DNA from: Buddleja alternifolia
Taxonomy: Eukaryota; Streptophyta; Magnoliopsida; Lamiales; Scrophulariaceae
Direction: 5' to 3'
NCBI GenBank assembly: GCA_019426215.1
Contig: CM033394.1
Span: 48,482,423-48,546,422, forward strand
DNA length: 64,000 nucleotides
Shown here: in pieces, positions 32,784 through 46,223 of the stretch
Layout of the letters: every line of letters starts with the position of its first letter
Numbering within the stretch: position 1 is the first letter of the stretch
Notes under the pieces: model-generated
Databases searched by the model: none
Seen by the model: only the letters and a program-made list of their open reading frames with translations
What the model was told of the DNA's origin: nothing
Position numbers and translations under genes: made by a program

Positions 32784-34043
32784 GGAAAAAATTTAAAATC
32801 GTCCTTGAGGTTTCAACAAATTCTCAACATCATCCCTGAGGTTTTTAATTTTGTCAATGTTGTCCTTTTAACCAATATTCATTATCAAATTCCAAAAAAT
32901 AAATGTATTCTCTTTTAGATTACTAAAATACCCTTGTATTAGATTATTTAATGTCACTACCTTTTCTTTTTTTAATTTTTTTTTATGAATTGAAAGTTTT
33001 AACTCATAAAAAATATGACTCTTCTATTATCTATTTTCCCTCCTTAACAACTTTCTCGACCCATTTTCTTTTTCTTTTTTCTTTAATAACGCCATCTAAA
33101 AAAAAGTTGATATTAAACTGTATTTAAATATAATTTCTACTCTAATAAATACTACATAATTATCTTTTTACAATGGAATACTTTATTTGAAAATTTGAGT
33201 AAATCGAACATAAATAATATCTTATTCAAGATTAAACAACCCAATGTAAATCATCCACTAATTCTTCAATTATTAATTTAATGTTAATTAAGTCAACAAA
33301 AATGGATTCCTAGAGGTACTTTACATCATAAATTAAACATCAATCTTCCTTTTTTAAAAATAAAAATAAAAAGATGCTAATTTAGTTTTTCTTGATAAAA
33401 TTAAAAACTTTATTCCAAGACACAATTTACTTATAAATTGCATTTTCCTACCTGCAAAAGAAATACGATACAACTAGAAAGAATTTTTAACAATATTGAT
33501 AATATTGAAGACAAAAAATAATCAATTAAAACTTATAATACTATTACAAAATAATGTACTTAATTACTTGATCTACTTTTAAAAGAATTCCTACTTGCAA
33601 TTTTCTTTTTCATGATATAGACAATTTTTTTGTTATGATGCAATTATTTCAATAAATCTAATGTATTTTATTGCGATTTATGATAAATGAAAGATAAAAA
33701 AAAAAAAAGAAGAAGAAGAAGTTAAGATTAGATGATGTAATTAACGAAGAAGAAAACGAAATGGGGTGTTGTAACTTGTAAGGAAAGGAAAATAGATAAT
33801 AGAAGAACCATTTTTTTATTGGATTTTTTTTTGTTCAATTCATCAAAAAATTAAGAAAAAAGAAAAAGTAGTGACGCTAAATAATCTAATAGAAAGGTAT
33901 TTTAGTAATCTAAAAAAGAATATATTTATTTTTCAAAATTTGCTAATGAAATTTGGTTAAAAGGACAACATTGACAAAATTAAAAATCTCAGGGATGACT
34001 TTGAAAATCTGTTGAAATCCGAGGAATGATTTTGAATTTTTCC
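32784..34043. mobile_element. 1.26-kb Mutator-like foldback element
   Basis: Long inverted arms: left GGAAAAAATTTAAAATCGTC, then CATCCCTGAGGTTTTTAATT and TGTCAATGTTGTCCTTTTAA; the right arm is the reverse complement (AATTAAAAATCTCAGGGATG, ending GATTTTGAATTTTTCC). The flanks are ACAACTAAT (32775-32783) and ACAACTAAC (34044-34052), a 9-bp duplication with one mismatch, as expected for Mutator-like elements. The AT-rich middle has no credible open frame. Confidence 0.78.
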
Positions 34044-34269
34044 ACAACTAACACATACATTATGTACGTACTTAATTCTCTCTGTAACACTTTCTCTCAC
34101 CAAAAGTTATTCTCTCTATCTCTTTTTGGAGCATCATTAGAAGCTCTAATTGTTTAAGATGTACAAATACTGAAATTGATTGCTGATTCATCATGACGAG
34201 TAAGGTGAGACATGCCATCGACTCAATTAATAAGACTTATAGGCGAATCAAATTTAGGATGCATAAATC

Positions 34270-35391
34270 TGTTGCAAATCTGTGCACTTTGTAAGAAAAA
34301 ATTTCTGAAAATAATAATACGACGAACAATATGACAATCGAGGCGAGAGATGAACTCTCTATCCTTAAAGCTATATTGCCCCGGCTACGGTGGTACGGGA
34401 TCGTGCAATTAACTTCCCAAGATACAACGATTATATTTGTAATTGAACCACTTCAAGAACAAACAACCACGAACTATATTTGCCTAAGTACTCTCAGATT
34501 TGTATGTATGCAGAATGTTTGAGAAATGCAGAAATAGATTTCTGTTTTTGGTGTGTCTTTAAAACCACCTTGGAGAGCCTTTTTATAGGCAACAAAACCT
34601 GATGAAAAACCAAAATAGAAAGCCAAAACGAATCAGCTTATTAAGGTCAAAAGTTTTGGCTCCAAAGTTTTAACTTTCGGCTGGCAACCATGTGAAGAAA
34701 CGTCTGAAATCCTCAGCATGAGAAAGGAATAGGACAGCTCTGGTTCCAGGAAGAAGAACAGGAAAATGGGCCTAAAATTAATTGATTAATTTTGGCCCAA
34801 AAGAAAATTGGGCTCAATTAATCAAATTAATTCAACTTTGGCCCAAAAAGATAATTAGGGGTCCAAAGCCCAATAACTGCAAGCCCATAGCCCATAGCCC
34901 ATGTCCCATGTCCTAAGGCCCAAGGCCCACGACCCACGACCCGGACCCGGCCCGTGCCCGTGCCCGAGCCCGAGCCCGAGCCCGAGGTCCGAGGTCCGGT
35001 CCGGTCCACCGGACCGCCCGAGTGAGGAGCTAAGAAATTGGGCCAAGACACAATTTCATAGCTCTTCCCCCTTTCACACAAAGGCCCAAAGTGGATGACC
35101 CAAAGGGCCAACCCTTTACCTTGAGGTAATTGTATATAAACTCATACAACTTATGATTTATATCCAATGTGGGATATCCACATTCAAACACCCAACTTTA
35201 GCAATTAATTTCTCATTCGTTTCAACTCCGAATTGAGAAATTCGAAATGATAAACTTATCTACTACCGAAGTAGAATAAACTTATCCGATAATATTTAGT
35301 ATCCCCGATACTTATGGTGTTCGAATTTCGTACGCAAAAGTGGTGTTCACTCACTTTTTCATACACCCACAATATCCAACAATCCCCCACA
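34270..35391 (-). repeat. Copia array LTR 1 (outer 3' LTR)
   Basis: 1,122 bp, TG...CA ended on the minus strand (TGTTGGATATT ... GATTTGCAACA). It contains a GGCCC/CCCGAG-rich stretch at about 34860-35015. The only difference I noticed from LTR 2 is T at 34814 against C at 40791. Confidence 0.93.
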
Positions 35392-35402
35392 CGAATGAAA
35401 TT
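35392..35402 (-). other. Polypurine tract of Copia copy 1
   Basis: On the minus strand GTGTGGGGGAT immediately precedes the 3' LTR start TGTTGGATATT. A G-rich tract in this place primes plus-strand DNA synthesis in LTR retrotransposons. The same sequence occurs at 41369-41379 in copy 2. Confidence 0.75.
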
Positions 35403-35958
35403 AATGCAATTTGATGCAATGCATGAAACTGAGAGTTCAAACGACTTTTTATCACATCAGAAGAGGTAGCTTTTGGCTTTGAACCTTTCTTAGTGAGATA
35501 TCATCGGATTTACTAGGCTACCCAATGAACATGATGCCTTGAATTGTTCAGCCGTTCGTGTAAAACCAGACAATGATATTCACATGATAAATTTTCTAAG
35601 CAAATTTTTAGTTCTCACTGTTGGACCCATTTTGGCCATGGCGCCCTCTCTTGGTTTCATAAATGTTTACATTTTACCCAATGTTGAGGCGGCCTACACC
35701 TCACACTTACATAGGTGATCTCCTATTTAAGAGTATCCTACCATACTCCACTTCATTTTCATGACAGTATAGGAATCATTAAAAGTTCAGACTTACCCTT
35801 TGCTACACTTGTAGGATGCACTTCCTTATCCTAGGCAATGGGTTTAGAGTTTATTAAACTCTTAAGTGCTCTCCAGAATTTTCACAACTTAGTTGTCCCA
35901 TTGAACCATGATCTTGGGATCTCCAGTCAATATGGTTGGGTTACCGCTGTGTCAATTT

Positions 35959-36112
35959 TTAATTTGTAGACTTTAACCCCATTCCTCTTGATAGGTAGCA
36001 TATTTGATCTCTAGGCAATCCTTTCGTCAAGGGATCTGCAATATTCTCTTTTGATTTCACATAATCAATGGAAATAATCCCGTTAGAGATCAACTGCTTA
36101 ATGGTATTATGC

Positions 36113-36148
<36 letters not shown>

Positions 36149-39100
36149 CTACTCTGAGCCCTCCCAATTGCCGACATACAGTCGCAATGAATCAAAATCG
36201 GAGGCACAGGTTTTTCCCAACAGGGAACATCTTCTAAGAAATTTCTTAGCCACTCAGCTTCTTCACCAGCCTTATCTAAAGCTATGAATTCTGATTCCAT
36301 TGTGGAACGGGCTATGCAAGTTTGCTTAGAAGATTTCCATGACAGCGCTCCTCCACCAACGGTAAATACATACCCACTTGTGGACTTGGAGTCGTTCGTG
36401 TCAGATATCCAATTAGCATCGCTGTATCCCTCAATTACAGCTGGATATTTGGAGTAGTGTAATCCATATTCTTTAGTATACTTTAAATACTTAAGAACTC
36501 TAGTTAAAGCATTCCAATGCTCTATACTAGGATTACTCGTGAACCTACTCAACTTGCTCATAGAATAAGCTAGATCAGGGCGAGTACAATTCATGATATA
36601 CATCACACTCCCAATGATCCTAGCATATTCTAACTGCGATACGGGTTCGCCATGGTTCTTGCGTAGATGAACGCTCAAGTCCACTGGCGTCTTGACTGGT
36701 GCACTATCGCTAGGAAGGAATTTTTCCAAAACCGTCTCAACGTAATGAGATTGCGATAAGACTAGTCCTTCAGAAGTTCTCAGGATTTTAATCCCTAAGA
36801 TGACGTCTGCAAGTCCCATATCCTTCATGTCAAAGTTCTTCTTTAACATGCCTTTAGTATTCATGATGATTTCATGATTACTACCCATTATCAACATGTC
36901 ATCTACATATAGACACACGATCACATATGCGTTATGTGTTTGTCTAACATACACGCATTTATCACATTCGTTGATCTTGAAACCATTTAACAACATCGTG
37001 TTATCAAACTTTTCATGCCACTGTTTTGGCGCTTGTTTAAGTCCATAAAGTGACTTTACAAGTTTACACACTTTCTTCTCCTTTCCAGGAGCAACATACC
37101 CCTCGGGTTGTTCCATGTATATTTCTTCATCTAATTCTCCGTTCAGAAATGCAGTCTTAACATCCATTTGATGTATCTCAAGGTTTTGCAATGCGGCAAT
37201 AGCGATGAATAATCTTATGGATGTTATTCTGGTTACCGGAGAATAAGTATCGAAGAAATCAAGACCTTCCGTTTGTCGGTATCCTTTGACTACCAAACGG
37301 GCCTTATACTTATCAATAGTTCCATCAGTCTTATACTTTCTTTTCAGAATCCATTTACAGCCTAAAGGCTTACTTCCCTTTGGAAGATCAACCAACTCCC
37401 AGGTATGGTTGTGTAAAATAGACTCGATTTCACTATTGATAGCCTCTTTCCAGAGTTGAGCATCTGGACCGGACATAGCTTCCTTAATCGTATTTGGCTC
37501 CCCGTCTAATGTATATGAAACAAAATCGGGACCAAATGATTTAGGCACTCTTGCCCTTTTGCTACGACGTGGTTCTTCATCCCCAGGATTAGAACTACTC
37601 GTAAACTCATCAAATGTTCTTTTAAGAGAAACTTGCTCATTTCTTTCCTTACTTGGAAAGACATCCTCAAAAAACGAAGCATTTCTAGATTCCATGATAG
37701 TACCTTCATGAATCTCAGATATTTCTGATTTATGAACCAGAAATCGATAGGCGCTACTATTAAGTGCATAACCTATGAATATGCAATCAATAGTCTTAGG
37801 CCCTATCTTAACTTGTTTGGGTTTGGGTATTTCTACCTTAGCCAAACACCCCCACACTTTGAGGTACTTGTAAGAAGGCTTTTGACCTTTCCAAAGTTCG
37901 TACGGAGTCTCACTCCTACTTTTGTGGGGAATCTTGTTAAGGATATAGTTGGCGGAGAGGATCGCCTCCCCCCACAAATTCTGCGGTAATCCAGAATTTA
38001 ACAACATCGCATTCATCATTTCTTTGAGAGTGCGATTCTTGCGTTCAGCAATACCATTGGATTGAGGTGAGTATGGTGCCGTTGTTTGATGAATAATTCC
38101 AGAGTCGGTACAGAATTCATCAAACGGCGCTCCGTATTCTCCACCTCTATCACTTCGGATAGATTTTATTCTTTTCTCAAGTTGATTTTCAACTTCAGTT
38201 TTGTAATGTGTAAACGCTCCAAGCGCTTCGTCTTTACTTCTTAGTAAATACACATAACAATACTTTGTGCAGTCATCTATGAATGTAATGAAATACTTTT
38301 TCCCACCTCTAGTTTGCACAAACTTCAAATCACAGATATCACTGTGAATAAGTTCTAGAGGTGCGGTGTTTCTTTCCACTGAAGGAAATGGTTGTTTGAC
38401 TATCTTTGCCTCAACACAAATTTCACATTTATGTTCATTTTCAACTTTAAAAGTTGGTAATAAATTCAAGTTGACCAATCTTCGAATAGTATTATAATTG
38501 ACATGTCCTAGTCTAACATGCCACAAATTAGAATACTCAAGCAAATAAACAGAATTCTCAATCCTTTTATTTCCACCGTTTTCAATTACAAGAGAGCGAA
38601 TTACATTCATTACATTCATTTTGAAAAGGCCCTGCTCAAGGTAACCTTTTCCTACATAAATTCCTCTCTTAGTCAAAGAAAACCTATCAGCTTCGAAGAC
38701 AATCTTGAACCCATTCTTGACCAAAGCTGAACCGGATACTAAATTCTTTCGAATCTCCGGAACATGAAGAACTTCAGTCAATGTCAGTTCCTTGCCTGAA
38801 GTCATCTTCAGCACAACTTTCCCCATTCCAAACACTGGTGAAGTGGCTGAATTTCCCATAAACAATCTCCGTCCTTCAGTTGGGGAATAGGACGAGAAAG
38901 CATCTCTGTCGAAACAGATGTGGCGAGTAGCCCCAGTATCTATGAACCACTCCCTCGAGTTGTCCACCATATTGGCTTCAAATACGACGGCAGTCAGATC
39001 AAGATTAGTTAGATCGATTGGCACCTGTTTATTTGACAAGTCATCAATCATCTCGTTGATGCCCTGGACATCATCAACAGCTAAGTGCACATGATTTTGC

Positions 39101-40188
39101 ACCTGGTTCGGAACCCTGTTCTGAACCTGATTCTTGCCTTTGTACTTGCCAGAACCTTTCTTTCGTGACTGATAATTATTTTTCTTGGGCTCTCTACAGT
39201 CTTTAGCCCAATGACCAGTACGGCCGCAATTAAAGCAACCACCGTCAGAGCCGTCACCATGTTTCGGCTTTCCTTTCCCAGCTTGATTTTTCTGGGACTG
39301 AAAATTCCCTTGGAACTTTCTTTTCCGGTTAGAACTTTCCGGAACTTCAACGACGTTAGCCATTGGTGGAACGGGAGCCCTTTTGATAGAAGCCCGGTTG
39401 TCTTCCTCAATTCTGAGCCTGACAACCAACTCTTCTAAGCTCATCTCCTTTCGTTTATGCCTTAGGTAGTTCTTGAATTCATTCCATGAGAGTGGTAATT
39501 TTTCAATCACAGACCCCACTTGAAAATTCTCACTCAAAGCCATTCCCTCGGCATGAACTTCATGTATTATAATCTGAAGCTCTTGGACCTGGCTTACGAC
39601 GGACTTAGAGTCCATCATTTTGAAGTCTAAGAACTTTGCGACCATGAACTTTTTCAGTCCAGCGTCCTCAGTTCTATACTTCTTATGTAATGCCTCCCAG
39701 AGGTCTTTTGACGATTTCATGGAGTGATAAACACTATAAAGTGAATCATCCAAACCATTGAGCACGTAATTCCTGCAAAGGAAATCACAGTGTTGCCAGG
39801 CATCATATGCCGTTCTCATTTGAACATCATCAGAATCTTCAGGGACAGACGGGGCGTCTTCCCGTAAGAACCTTGCCAGGTTCAAAGTAGTTAGATAAAA
39901 AAGCATCTTTTGTTGCCAACGTTTGAAGTCAACCCCGCTGAACTTCGTTGGCCTTTCAGCTTGCGCCGGGATACTTGTATTCACCGGTGGTACAATCGGA
40001 GTTAGCCTTTCAGTCCGAGCCTGAATTACCGGAATAACTGGAGTTACAACCGGTGTATTCGGACCAGAGCCTGAACCGGACCTAACCCCTGAACCCGAGG
40101 CAAAACCAGAAGGAAGACCAAGACCGAGACCAGCTCCAGGTCCAAGTCCAAAGTCGAGAGCATTTTCATTAGAATCGAAATGAGCCAT
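35959..40188 (-). CDS. Copia gag-pol polyprotein, copy 1 (intact)
   Basis: 1,409 residues in one frame, as usual for Ty1/Copia. Order: a Gly/Ser/Pro-rich leader; gag (about 75-290; [12 protein letters not shown]); a zinc knuckle [14 protein letters not shown] (about 318-331); protease with [12 protein letters not shown] (about 413); pre-integrase [10 protein letters not shown]; integrase with catalytic D (SDICDL, about 614), D (SDRGGEYG, about 676) and E (IAERKNRT, about 711); reverse transcriptase ([20 protein letters not shown], catalytic [11 protein letters not shown] at about 1094); RNase H ([26 protein letters not shown]). No catalytic motif is missing, so it could be active. It makes the proteins needed to copy and insert the element. 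The ATG lies only 58 bp after the LTR. Confidence 0.95.
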
Positions 40189-40246
40189 TTCCAGAATGTT
40201 CGAACAAGCACAAAAATTAACAACAAAATAAATATAGCTTTAAGCT

Positions 40247-41368
40247 TGTTGCAAATCTGTGCACTTTGTAAGAAAAAATTTCTGAAAATAATAATACGAC
40301 GAACAATATGACAATCGAGGCGAGAGATGAACTCTCTATCCTTAAAGCTATATTGCCCCGGCTACGGTGGTACGGGATCGTGCAATTAACTTCCCAAGAT
40401 ACAACGATTATATTTGTAATTGAACCACTTCAAGAACAAACAACCACGAACTATATTTGCCTAAGTACTCTCAGATTTGTATGTATGCAGAATGTTTGAG
40501 AAATGCAGAAATAGATTTCTGTTTTTGGTGTGTCTTTAAAACCACCTTGGAGAGCCTTTTTATAGGCAACAAAACCTGATGAAAAACCAAAATAGAAAGC
40601 CAAAACGAATCAGCTTATTAAGGTCAAAAGTTTTGGCTCCAAAGTTTTAACTTTCGGCTGGCAACCATGTGAAGAAACGTCTGAAATCCTCAGCATGAGA
40701 AAGGAATAGGACAGCTCTGGTTCCAGGAAGAAGAACAGGAAAATGGGCCTAAAATTAATTGATTAATTTTGGCCCAAAAGAAAATTGGGCCCAATTAATC
40801 AAATTAATTCAACTTTGGCCCAAAAAGATAATTAGGGGTCCAAAGCCCAATAACTGCAAGCCCATAGCCCATAGCCCATGTCCCATGTCCTAAGGCCCAA
40901 GGCCCACGACCCACGACCCGGACCCGGCCCGTGCCCGTGCCCGAGCCCGAGCCCGAGCCCGAGGTCCGAGGTCCGGTCCGGTCCACCGGACCGCCCGAGT
41001 GAGGAGCTAAGAAATTGGGCCAAGACACAATTTCATAGCTCTTCCCCCTTTCACACAAAGGCCCAAAGTGGATGACCCAAAGGGCCAACCCTTTACCTTG
41101 AGGTAATTGTATATAAACTCATACAACTTATGATTTATATCCAATGTGGGATATCCACATTCAAACACCCAACTTTAGCAATTAATTTCTCATTCGTTTC
41201 AACTCCGAATTGAGAAATTCGAAATGATAAACTTATCTACTACCGAAGTAGAATAAACTTATCCGATAATATTTAGTATCCCCGATACTTATGGTGTTCG
41301 AATTTCGTACGCAAAAGTGGTGTTCACTCACTTTTTCATACACCCACAATATCCAACAATCCCCCACA
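40247..41368 (-). repeat. Copia array LTR 2 (shared middle LTR)
   Basis: 1,122 bp, serving as 3' LTR of copy 2 and 5' LTR of copy 1. It is the same length as LTR 1 and nearly identical. It lacks the extra GC-rich block found in LTR 3. No target duplication lies at either border, as expected for a junction made by recombination. Confidence 0.93.
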
Positions 41369-41935
41369 CGAATGAAATTAATGCAATTTGATGCAATGCA
41401 TGAAACTGAGAGTTCAAACGACTTTTTATCACATCAGAAGAGGTAGCTTTTGGCTTTGAACCTTTCTTAGTGAGATATCATCGGATTTACTAGGCTACCC
41501 AATGAACATGATGCCTTGAATTGTTCAGCCGTTCGTGTAAAACCAGACAATGATATTCACATGATAAATTTTCTAAGCAAATTTTTAGTTCTCACTGTTG
41601 GACCCATTTTGGCCATGGCGCCCTCTCTTGGTTTCATAAATGTTTACATTTTACCCAATGTTGAGGCGGCCTACACCTCACACTTACATAGGTGATCTCC
41701 TATTTAAGAGTATCCTACCATACTCCACTTCATTTTCATGACAGTATAGGAATCATTAAAAGTTCAGACTTACCCTTTGCTACACTTGTAGGATGCACTT
41801 CCTTATCCTAGGCAATGGGTTTAGAGTTTATTAAACTCTTAAGTGCTCTCCAGAATTTTCACAACTTAGTTGTCCCATTGAACCATGATCTTGGGATCTC
41901 CAGTCAATATGGTTGGGTTACCGCTGTGTCAATTT

Positions 41936-42089
41936 TTAATTTGTAGACTTTAACCCCATTCCTCTTGATAGGTAGCATATTTGATCTCTAGGCAATCCTT
42001 TCGTCAAGGGATCTGCAATATTCTCTTTTGATTTCACATAATCAATGGAAATAATCCCGTTAGAGATCAACTGCTTAATGGTATTATGC

Positions 42090-42125
<36 letters not shown>

Positions 42126-45100
42126 CTACTCTGAGCCCTCCCAATTGCCGACATACAGTCGCAATGAATCAAAATCGGAGGCACAGGTTTTTCCCAACAG
42201 GGAACATCTTCTAAGAAATTTCTTAGCCACTCAGCTTCTTCACCAGCCTTATCTAAAGCTATGAATTCTGATTCCATTGTGGAACGGGCTATGCAAGTTT
42301 GCTTAGAAGATTTCCATGACAGCGCTCCTCCACCAACGGTAAATACATACCCACTTGTGGACTTGGAGTCGTTCGTGTCAGATATCCAATTAGCATCGCT
42401 GTATCCCTCAATTACAGCTGGATATTTGGAGTAGTGTAATCCATATTCTTTAGTATACTTTAAATACTTAAGAACTCTAGTTAAAGCATTCCAATGCTCT
42501 ATACTAGGATTACTCGTGAACCTACTCAACTTGCTCATAGAATAAGCTAGATCAGGGCGAGTACAATTCATGATATACATCACACTCCCAATGATCCTAG
42601 CATATTCTAACTGCGATACGGGTTCGCCATGGTTCTTGCGTAGATGAACGCTCAAGTCCACTGGCGTCTTGACTGGTGCACTATCGCTAGGAAGGAATTT
42701 TTCCAAAACCGTCTCAACGTAATGAGATTGCGATAAGACTAGTCCTTCAGAAGTTCTCAGGATTTTAATCCCTAAGATGACGTCTGCAAGTCCCATATCC
42801 TTCATGTCAAAGTTCTTCTTTAACATGCCTTTAGTATTCATGATGATTTCATGATTACTACCCATTATCAACATGTCATCTACATATAGACACACGATCA
42901 CATATGCGTTATGTGTTTGTCTAACATACACGCATTTATCACATTCGTTGATCTTGAAACCATTTAACAACATCGTGTTATCAAACTTTTCATGCCACTG
43001 TTTTGGCGCTTGTTTAAGTCCATAAAGTGACTTTACAAGTTTACACACTTTCTTCTCCTTTCCAGGAGCAACATACCCCTCGGGTTGTTCCATGTATATT
43101 TCTTCATCTAATTCTCCGTTCAGAAACGCAGTCTTAACATCCATTTGATGTATCTCAAGGTTTTGCAATGCGGCAATAGCGATGAATAATCTTATGGATG
43201 TTATTCTGGTTACCGGAGAATAAGTATCGAAGAAATCAAGACCTTCCGTTTGTCGGTATCCTTTGACTACCAAACGGGCCTTATACTTATCAATAGTTCC
43301 ATCAGTCTTATACTTTCTTTTCAGAATCCATTTACAGCCTAAAGGCTTACTTCCCTTTGGAAGATCAACCAACTCCCAGGTATGGTTGTGTAAAATAGAC
43401 TCGATTTCACTATTGATAGCCTCTTTCCAGAGTTGAGCATCTGGACCGGACATAGCTTCCTTAATCGTATTTGGCTCCCCGTCTAATGTATATGAAACAA
43501 AATCGGGACCAAATGATTTAGGCACTCTTGCCCTTTTGCTACGACGTGGTTCTTCATCCCCAGGATTAGAACTACTCGTAAACTCATCAAATGTTCTTTT
43601 AAGAGAAACTTGCTCATTTCTTTCCTTACTTGGAAAGACATCCTCAAAAAACGAAGCATTTCTAGATTCCATGATAGTACCTTCATGAATCTCAGATATT
43701 TCTGATTTATGAACCAGAAATCGATAGGCGCTACTATTAAGTGCATAACCTATGAATATGCAATCAATAGTCTTAGGCCCTATCTTAACTTGTTTGGGTT
43801 TGGGTATTTCTACCTTAGCCAAACACCCCCACACTTTGAGGTACTTGTAAGAAGGCTTTTGACCTTTCCAAAGTTCGTACGGAGTCTCACTCCTACTTTT
43901 GTGGGGAATCTTGTTAAGGATATAGTTGGCGGAGAGGATCGCCTCCCCCCACAAATTCTGCGGTAATCCAGAATTTAACAACATCGCATTCATCATTTCT
44001 TTGAGAGTGCGATTCTTGCGTTCAGCAATACCATTGGATTGAGGTGAGTATGGTGCCGTTGTTTGATGAATAATTCCAGAGTCGGTACAGAATTCATCAA
44101 ACGGCGCTCCGTATTCTCCACCTCTATCACTTCGGATAGATTTTATTCTTTTCTCAAGTTGATTTTCAACTTCAGTTTTGTAATGTGTAAACGCTCCAAG
44201 CGCTTCGTCTTTACTTCTTAGTAAATACACATAACAATACTTTGTGCAGTCATCTATGAATGTAATGAAATACTTTTTCCCACCTCTAGTTTGCACAAAC
44301 TTCAAATCACAGATATCACTGTGAATAAGTTCTAGAGGTGCGGTGTTTCTTTCCACTGAAGGAAATGGTTGTTTGACTATCTTTGCCTCAACACAAATTT
44401 CACATTTATGTTCATTTTCAACTTTAAAAGTTGGTAATAAATTCAAGTTGACCAATCTTCGAATAGTATTATAATTGACATGTCCTAGTCTAACATGCCA
44501 CAAATTAGAATACTCAAGCAAATAAACAGAATTCTCAATCCTTTTATTTCCACCGTTTTCAATTACAAGAGAGCGAATTACATTCATTACATTCATTTTG
44601 AAAAGGCCCTGCTCAAGGTAACCTTTTCCTACATAAATTCCTCTCTTAGTCAAAGAAAACCTATCAGCTTCGAAGACAATCTTGAACCCATTCTTGACCA
44701 AAGCTGAACCGGATACTAAATTCTTTCGAATCTCCGGAACATGAAGAACTTCAGTCAATGTCAGTTCCTTGCCTGAAGTCATCTTCAGCACAACTTTCCC
44801 CATTCCAAACACTGGTGAAGTGGCTGAATTTCCCATAAACAATCTCCGTCCTTCAGTTGGGGAATAGGACGAGAAAGCATCTCTGTCGAAACAGATGTGG
44901 CGAGTAGCCCCAGTATCTATGAACCACTCCCTCGAGTTGTCCACCATATTGGCTTCAAATACGACGGCAGTCAGATCAAGATTAGTTAGATCGATTGGCA
45001 CCTGTTTATTTGACAAGTCATCAATCATCTCGTTGATGCCCTGGACATCATCAACAGCTAAGTGCACATGATTTTGCACCTGGTTCGGAACCCTGTTCTG

Positions 45101-46165
45101 AACCTGATTCTTGCCTTTGTACTTGCCAGAACCTTTCTTTCGTGACTGATAATTATTTTTCTTGGGCTCTCTACAGTCTTTAGCCCAATGACCAGTACGG
45201 CCGCAATTAAAGCAACCACCGTCAGAGCCGTCACCATGTTTCGGCTTTCCTTTCCCAGCTTGATTTTTCTGGGACTGAAAATTCCCTTGGAACTTTCTTT
45301 TCCGGTTAGAACTTTCCGGAACTTCAACGACGTTAGCCATTGGTGGAACGGGAGCCCTTTTGATAGAAGCCCGGTTGTCTTCCTCAATTCTGAGCCTGAC
45401 AACCAACTCTTCTAAGCTCATCTCCTTTCGTTTATGCCTTAGGTAGTTCTTGAATTCATTCCATGAGAGTGGTAATTTTTCAATCACAGACCCCACTTGA
45501 AAATTCTCACTCAAAGCCATTCCCTCGGCATGAACTTCATGTATTATAATCTGAAGCTCTTGGACCTGGCTTACGACGGACTTAGAGTCCATCATTTTGA
45601 AGTCTAAGAACTTTGCGACCATGAACTTTTTCAGTCCAGCGTCCTCAGTTCTATACTTCTTATGTAATGCCTCCCAAAGGTCTTTTGACGATTTCATGGA
45701 GTGATAAACACTATAAAGTGAATCATCCAAACCATTGAGCACGTAATTCCTGCAAAGGAAATCACAGTGTTGCCAGGCATCATATGCCGTTCTCATTTGA
45801 ACATCATCAGAATCTTCAGGGACAGACGGGGCGTCTTCCCGTAAGAACCTTGCCAGGTTCAAAGTAGTTAGATAAAAAAGCATCTTTTGTTGCCAACGTT
45901 TGAAGTCAACCCCGCTGAACTTCGTTGGCCTTTCAGCTTGCGCCGGGATACTTGTATTCACCGGTGGTACAATCGGAGTTAGCCTTTCAGTCCGAGCCTG
46001 AATTACCGGAATAACTGGAGTTACAACCGGTGTATTCGGACCAGAGCCTGAACCGGACCTAACCCCTGAACCCGAGGCAAAACCAGAAGGAAGACCAAGA
46101 CCGAGACCAGCTCCAGGTCCAAGTCCAAAGTCGAGAGCATTTTCATTAGAATCGAAATGAGCCAT
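41936..46165 (-). CDS. Copia gag-pol polyprotein, copy 2 (intact)
   Basis: Same 1,409-residue protein as copy 1, with every domain and catalytic motif kept. The nucleotide differences I noticed between the copies are silent: C at 43127 against T at 37150 (an Ala codon) and A at 45677 against G at 39700 (a Leu codon). It is transcribed from the rightmost LTR, which is the true 5' LTR of the array. The preceding leader (46166-46223) again is 58 bp and shows no canonical primer-binding site. Confidence 0.95.
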
Positions 46166-46223
46166 TTCCAGAATGTTCGAACAAGCACAAAAATTAACAA
46201 CAAAATAAATATAGCTTTAAGCT

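Noticed and set aside
34827..35111. Gly/Pro-rich frames in the Copia LTR (also at 40804-41088)
   Set aside because: They come from the GGCCC/CCCGAG low-complexity tract of the LTR and recur with it; not a separate gene.
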